Positions 6,750-9,612 of a stretch of 9,612 bases of DNA are shown piece by piece. The translations under genes and the position numbers were made by a program. Position 1 is the stretch's first letter, and each line of letters starts with the position of its first letter. Under the pieces are notes generated by a model that worked only from the letters and a program-made list of their open reading frames with translations, was not told the DNA's origin and did not search any database. Origin of the DNA: an uncultured Terriglobus sp. GTDB taxonomy: Bacteria > Acidobacteriota > Terriglobia > Terriglobales > Acidobacteriaceae. The stretch is from contig CALMAP010000170.1 in assembly GCA_937859825.1 (NCBI GenBank), positions 2,354 to 11,965 on the forward strand. The letters run 5' to 3'.

Positions 6750-7931
6750 TTAGCTTTCTTCCGCCAGTCTCCCATCCGGCATAATACGAAATCTGGTGTT
6801 GTGGTAGCGCGTGTCCGCCGGCAGATAACTGCAAAACCAGAGCAGGCTTCCGATTCCATCCCGAATCGGGTAAAGCAGCGTACCGCGCAGAATGTTCTGC
6901 GCGCCCAGCGCGTTGAGTATAAAGAAGCTTTGCAGCATCCGGTTCAGCATGGAAGCTCCAAGAAAGATCGCGGCGATGCTCCAGTGACCGAGATTTGCCT
7001 CAACGGCAAATCCCAGTAAAGCAAAAGGAGTGGAGTAAGTCAGTCCTGAGCCCAGATGGCCGAGCGGCCTGGATCGCCGTGTGCTTTGCACCCATCGCAA
7101 CTGGTTGCGAAAGGAATGCCAGTTGTTGTCTGCGGTGACGATCAGTTCAACCACATGAGTTGAAAGGCACACGCCGAACCCACGCGCCGCCAGACGATTC
7201 CCCAAGACGAAATCTTCAGCCCAGTACCTACCGAGATCTTCGCAGCCACCCGCTTCGTTGAATGCACGCTTGCGCAGCACCATGGTCACGCCAAGAGCGA
7301 AGTCGGTGCCGCTAAGCATGTCCGCGACCAGGGCACCAGAACTCATCTCAACGCTTTTGCCCAGCGCGTCCAGTTCCAGGAACAGGTCTCCGCCTTCAGC
7401 AGTACCCACGTAAAGACAAGACGCAAGCTCGGCACTCGGCTCGTCCAGTTCGGCGACACAGCGCGCGAGGTAGTCGGGTTGCACTCGCGCATCGGCATCA
7501 CTGGTCACGAGCAGGTCATGCCGCGCGGCCTGTGACATCACCGAGAGGGAGTACATCTTTGGATTTGGGAACTTCGGTTCGCCGCAGGTAAGAATGCGTA
7601 CCTGCCGTTCGGGATGCTCTTCCGCAAATTTGCGTGCGACCTGCAGACCGGCATCATCCTCATGACGGGCGCAGAACAGCAGTTCATATCCTCCGGCATA
7701 GCTCTGCCGAAAGAATCCTCGCAGGTTTTCCTCAAGGCCCGGCTCCGCCCCATGCAGCGGCTTCAGCACACTGATGGGTGGTAGCTCACTCAATCTTGGC
7801 TTCGCTTCCGCACGCAGCCTTCTCTTTCGAAAACGCACCGCCGCAACCATAACCATTCCGGAATAAATTGAAGACGTTACCAGACCGGTGCCGGCGATCC
7901 AAAGCAAGACGCGTGAGATGGAAACGCTCAC
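6750..7931 (-). CDS. hpnI: HpnI-like family 2 glycosyltransferase (ceramide glucosyltransferase/hopanoid type)
   Basis: Membrane-bound GT2 enzyme of the ceramide glucosyltransferase (Glyco_transf_21) group. Bacterial HpnI adds N-acetylglucosamine to bacteriohopanetetrol during hopanoid head-group synthesis; related enzymes glucosylate ceramide. The 393-residue protein has an N-terminal membrane segment (about 8-32), SVLKPLHGAEPGLEENL (54-70) opening the nucleotide-sugar domain, the metal-binding TSDADARV (143-150), YWAEDFVLG (236-244) with the likely catalytic aspartate, and QLRWVQSTRRSRP (277-289), which resembles the family's (Q/R)xxRW region. Hydrophobic segments follow at about 300-345 and 358-370. 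Start is GTG at 7931, whose GTGA overlaps the stop of the upstream HspR-like gene, indicating translational coupling. No other hopanoid gene is visible, so the HpnI role is by similarity only; a sphingolipid glucosyltransferase is a real alternative. Confidence 0.75.
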   Translation of the reverse strand: MSVSISRVLLWIAGTGLVTSSIYSGMVMVAAVRFRKRRLRAEAKPRLSELPPISVLKPLHGAEPGLEENLRGFFRQSYAGGYELLFCARHEDDAGLQVARKFAEEHPERQVRILTCGEPKFPNPKMYSLSVMSQAARHDLLVTSDADARVQPDYLARCVAELDEPSAELASCLYVGTAEGGDLFLELDALGKSVEMSSGALVADMLSGTDFALGVTMVLRKRAFNEAGGCEDLGRYWAEDFVLGNRLAARGFGVCLSTHVVELIVTADNNWHSFRNQLRWVQSTRRSRPLGHLGSGLTYSTPFALLGFAVEANLGHWSIAAIFLGASMLNRMLQSFFILNALGAQNILRGTLLYPIRDGIGSLLWFCSYLPADTRYHNTRFRIMPDGRLAEES

Positions 7932-8389
7932 CGCTTTCTAGGTGTCGCTTTCCCGGTCAGCACGGCCCCACCAGCCTCTGCGCGCGGAGTACGTGTGTGC
8001 GGTTCCTCACGGGAAACCAGCGTCGCACGTTGCATGGGAACGAGGCCTGCTTCCTGGCGGCTGGCCTGCTGCATACGGCTCAACATTTCTGTGCGCACGT
8101 AATCCACAAAGCCCTGCATTTCCTGGTTCATCTGTTCCATGCGTTCTCGCATTTGAAGGATGATCGCGATTCCCGCAATGTTTACGCCCAGGTCGCGGGC
8201 GAGGTTCAGTATAAATTCCAGTCGCTCGAGGTCGCCTTCGGTGTACAAGCGCGTGTTCCCGTCAGACCTTGATGGCCGCAGCAGCCCCTCACGCTCATAC
8301 AGGCGGAGTGTTTGAGGATGGATCTCATACATCTCGGCGACGGCCGAGATCATGTAGGCGCCGCTTTTCTTTCGCCGTGTGGTTGACAT
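7928..8389 (-). CDS. MerR-family transcriptional regulator, HspR-like
   Basis: DNA-binding repressor-type protein related to HspR, which in other bacteria represses the dnaK heat-shock operon by binding inverted repeats called HAIR. From the ATG at 8389 the product is 153 residues. The winged helix-turn-helix lies at about 13-37 (MISAVAEMYEIHPQTLRLYE), the wing at SRSDGNTRLYTEGDLERL, then LNLARDLGVNIAGI, all typical of HspR. A helical, methionine- and glutamine-rich dimerisation segment (about 75-110) and a basic disordered tail follow. Start choice: AGAAGG ends five bases before ATG 8389, while the in-frame ATG at 8413 has no Shine-Dalgarno sequence and would add eight residues. The stop overlaps the HpnI-like start by four bases. 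Unlike classical hspR, no dnaK, grpE or dnaJ is adjacent here, and no HAIR site was found by eye in its upstream region, so its target genes are uncertain. Confidence 0.85.
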   Translation of the reverse strand: MSTTRRKKSGAYMISAVAEMYEIHPQTLRLYEREGLLRPSRSDGNTRLYTEGDLERLEFILNLARDLGVNIAGIAIILQMRERMEQMNQEMQGFVDYVRTEMLSRMQQASRQEAGLVPMQRATLVSREEPHTRTPRAEAGGAVLTGKATPRKR

Positions 8390-8394
8390 GACCG

Positions 8395-8400
8395 CCTTCT
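8395..8400 (-). promoter_or_regulatory. Ribosome binding site of the HspR-like gene
   Basis: AGAAGG on the minus strand lies five bases before the ATG at 8387-8389. It favours this start over the ATG at 8413, which has no such motif. Choosing it also clears the spacer 8390-8468 for the divergent promoters of this gene and the SDR gene. Confidence 0.55.
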
Positions 8401-8468
8401 CTATCTTACGCATGGGTGCCGCGAATAGTCAGCACAACGAAGCCCATAGCGGAACGCGTCCAAGTAGC

Positions 8469-9560
8469 ATGATCGGAAAGCTGCTTCGCTTAGGTCTTCG
8501 TGTGACATCGGGCTACGTTCAGCATGAACTGCGCAGGCACAGAACCGAAAGCGTGGTGCTGCTTGGCCTGACTGGTGCGGCCATCACGGCGATCTGTCAA
8601 TACCGTAAGCGAGTCCGTGACCAGGCCGTGCGCGGCAAAGTGGTTGTGATCACCGGGGGCAGCCGTGGACTGGGCCTTCAGATTGCAAAAGAATTTGGCA
8701 GGCGCGGCGCACACCTGGTACTTGCTTCAAGAAACAGGGAAGAATTGCAGGCAGCGCTCGGCATTCTGGAACGGGAAGGCGCCATCGCAAATGGGTCCAC
8801 GGCTTTGCCTATTGTGTGCGACGTTACCGATCCCGATCAATGCAGAAACCTGTACCGGCGCGCAGTGGACCGCTATGGTCGGGTAGACGTGCTGGTGAAT
8901 AATGCCGGGATCATCGATGTCGCTCCGTTCCTCGATCAGCCGCTGCAAGCGTTTGAAGAATCGATGCAGACGAACTTTTTCGGCGCACTGCACGCGATCC
9001 AGGCTGTGCTGCCCCACATGGTGGAACGAGGAAGCGGCAGGATCGTCAACATCGCCTCAATCGGTGGCAAAATTGCAGTGCCGCATCTCCTGCCCTATGT
9101 TGCAAGCAAGTATGCGCTGGTCGGTCTTTCAGAAGGACTGCGAGCTGAGATGAGCGGCACAGGTGTGAGTGTCACGACAGTCTGCCCTGGACTGATGCGG
9201 ACCGGTTCTCACGGCAAAGCCCGTTTTGGGGGTGATGCAAATGCCGAGTATCGCTGGTTCGCTCTTGGAGCCACTCTCCCTGGAGTTTCTGCTTCGGCCC
9301 GTTCCGCTGCCCGTCAGATCTTCAATGCCTCGGTTGATGGACGCGCCGAAATCATCATTACGCCGCAGGCGTGGCTTGCCGCGCGCATCGTCGGCATCGC
9401 ACCTGGCTTTGCTGCGGACTTGGCGGGGCTTCTTTGCCGATTCCTGCTACCCGGGCCCAATGGGAACACCCACGCGGTACCTGGCTCAATGCTCAAGCAG
9501 CCTGGTTTCATTCCGCTCAAGCTGTGGAGCGGTACATTGCAAGCGCGAAATAATGAGTAA
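8469..9560 (+). CDS. Membrane-anchored short-chain dehydrogenase/reductase (SDR)
   Basis: NAD(P)-dependent oxidoreductase of the classical SDR family. Numbered from the ATG at 8469 (363 residues), residues 28-43 (SVVLLGLTGAAITAIC) form a probable N-terminal membrane anchor. The Rossmann part follows, with TGGSRGLG (62-69, cofactor glycine motif), CDVTD (117-121), NNAG (144-147), catalytic S197 in NIASIGG, YVASK (Y210 and K214) and PG at 240-241. The basic SRNREEL after strand 2 (about 87-93) suggests NADP preference; this is inference. Residues about 300-363 extend beyond the usual 250-residue core. Longer starts exist in frame (GTG 8379, ATG 8388, ATG 8412) but would overlap or crowd the divergent HspR-like gene. 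None of the candidates has a strong ribosome binding site, so the start is uncertain. Substrate unknown; a lipid-related role is only suggested by the anchor and the neighbours. Confidence 0.85.
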   Translation: MIGKLLRLGLRVTSGYVQHELRRHRTESVVLLGLTGAAITAICQYRKRVRDQAVRGKVVVITGGSRGLGLQIAKEFGRRGAHLVLASRNREELQAALGILEREGAIANGSTALPIVCDVTDPDQCRNLYRRAVDRYGRVDVLVNNAGIIDVAPFLDQPLQAFEESMQTNFFGALHAIQAVLPHMVERGSGRIVNIASIGGKIAVPHLLPYVASKYALVGLSEGLRAEMSGTGVSVTTVCPGLMRTGSHGKARFGGDANAEYRWFALGATLPGVSASARSAARQIFNASVDGRAEIIITPQAWLAARIVGIAPGFAADLAGLLCRFLLPGPNGNTHAVPGSMLKQPGFIPLKLWSGTLQARNNE

Positions 9561-9569
9561 TTTTCTGGG

Positions 9570-9612
9570 TCAGTTGTCGCCTGCAGGAGTATCTTCGGCA
9601 GGCTCCGTATCG
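9570..9612 (-). CDS. C-terminal end of a convergent gene (partial)
   Basis: Read on the minus strand from the window edge, one frame gives DTEPAEDTPAGDN followed by TGA at 9570-9572. The acidic, proline- and threonine-containing composition looks like a disordered protein tail. The stop lies ten bases past the SDR stop, as in the other tightly convergent junctions here. The gene's identity cannot be told from 13 residues, and the other two minus frames are also open over this short stretch, so the call is tentative. Confidence 0.35.
   Translation of the reverse strand, partial: DTEPAEDTPAGDN

Noticed and set aside
8411..8448. ATGGG/CCCAT inverted repeat between the HspR-like and SDR genes, considered as a HAIR-type operator
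   Set aside because: The arms are only about five bases, widely spaced, and do not match the CTTGAGT-N7-ACTCAAG pattern.
8379..8468. Longer N-terminus for the SDR starting at GTG 8379, ATG 8388 or ATG 8412
   Set aside because: None of these starts has a ribosome binding site, the first two overlap the HspR-like gene start, and the added residues look non-conserved (polar, low hydrophobicity) ahead of the MIGKLLRLGL start. A longer form cannot be fully excluded.
9579..9603. GCCTGC/GCAGGC inverted repeat with a 13-base loop after the SDR gene
   Set aside because: Only six pairs with a long loop and no T-run on either side; it is better explained as part of the coding tail of the convergent gene.

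Overview
The window is a gene-dense bacterial chromosome segment of moderately high GC with seven complete or near-complete protein genes, one gene tail at the right edge, and no gap over about 100 bases. There are no rRNA or tRNA genes, CRISPR arrays or insertion sequences. The protein set (an LVLGDGDGRF-type methyltransferase, a SixA phosphatase beside Ppx, large GT39-type membrane glycosyltransferases, an HpnI-like glycosyltransferase and an HspR-like MerR regulator) most resembles Acidobacteriota of class Terriglobia (Granulicella/Terriglobus/Edaphobacter type). This is a judgement from protein style, not from a database search.

Layout. Left (1-1238, + strand): a class I SAM methyltransferase is followed after 12 bases by a SixA-like histidine phosphatase. 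Left-centre (1190-4752, - strand): a Ppx/GppA phosphatase whose 3' end overlaps sixA tail to tail by 49 bases, preceded by a polytopic GT39/ArnT-like glycosyltransferase. Centre (4753-4834): a short divergent spacer carrying the palindrome ATGACGTCAT. Centre-right (4835-6709, + strand): a second GT39/ArnT-like gene, a clear paralogue of the first, so the two form a head-to-head inverted duplication. Right (6750-8389, - strand): an HspR-like MerR regulator overlaps an HpnI-like glycosyltransferase by four bases (GTGA). Far right (8469-9560, + strand): a membrane-anchored short-chain dehydrogenase, then the tail of a convergent gene.

Functional themes. Three of the seven genes are envelope glycosyltransferases: two polyprenyl-phosphate-sugar dependent GT-C enzymes and one ceramide/hopanoid-type GT2 enzyme. 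The SDR may also act on lipids. SixA and Ppx suggest a phosphate/polyphosphate or phospho-histidine signalling theme. I see no undescribed multi-gene system. The points most worth following are the divergent duplicated GT39 pair with its palindromic spacer and matching internal dyads, the coupling of an HspR-type regulator to an HpnI-like glycosyltransferase, the antisense overlap of sixA and ppx, and a lysine-rich insertion inside Ppx.
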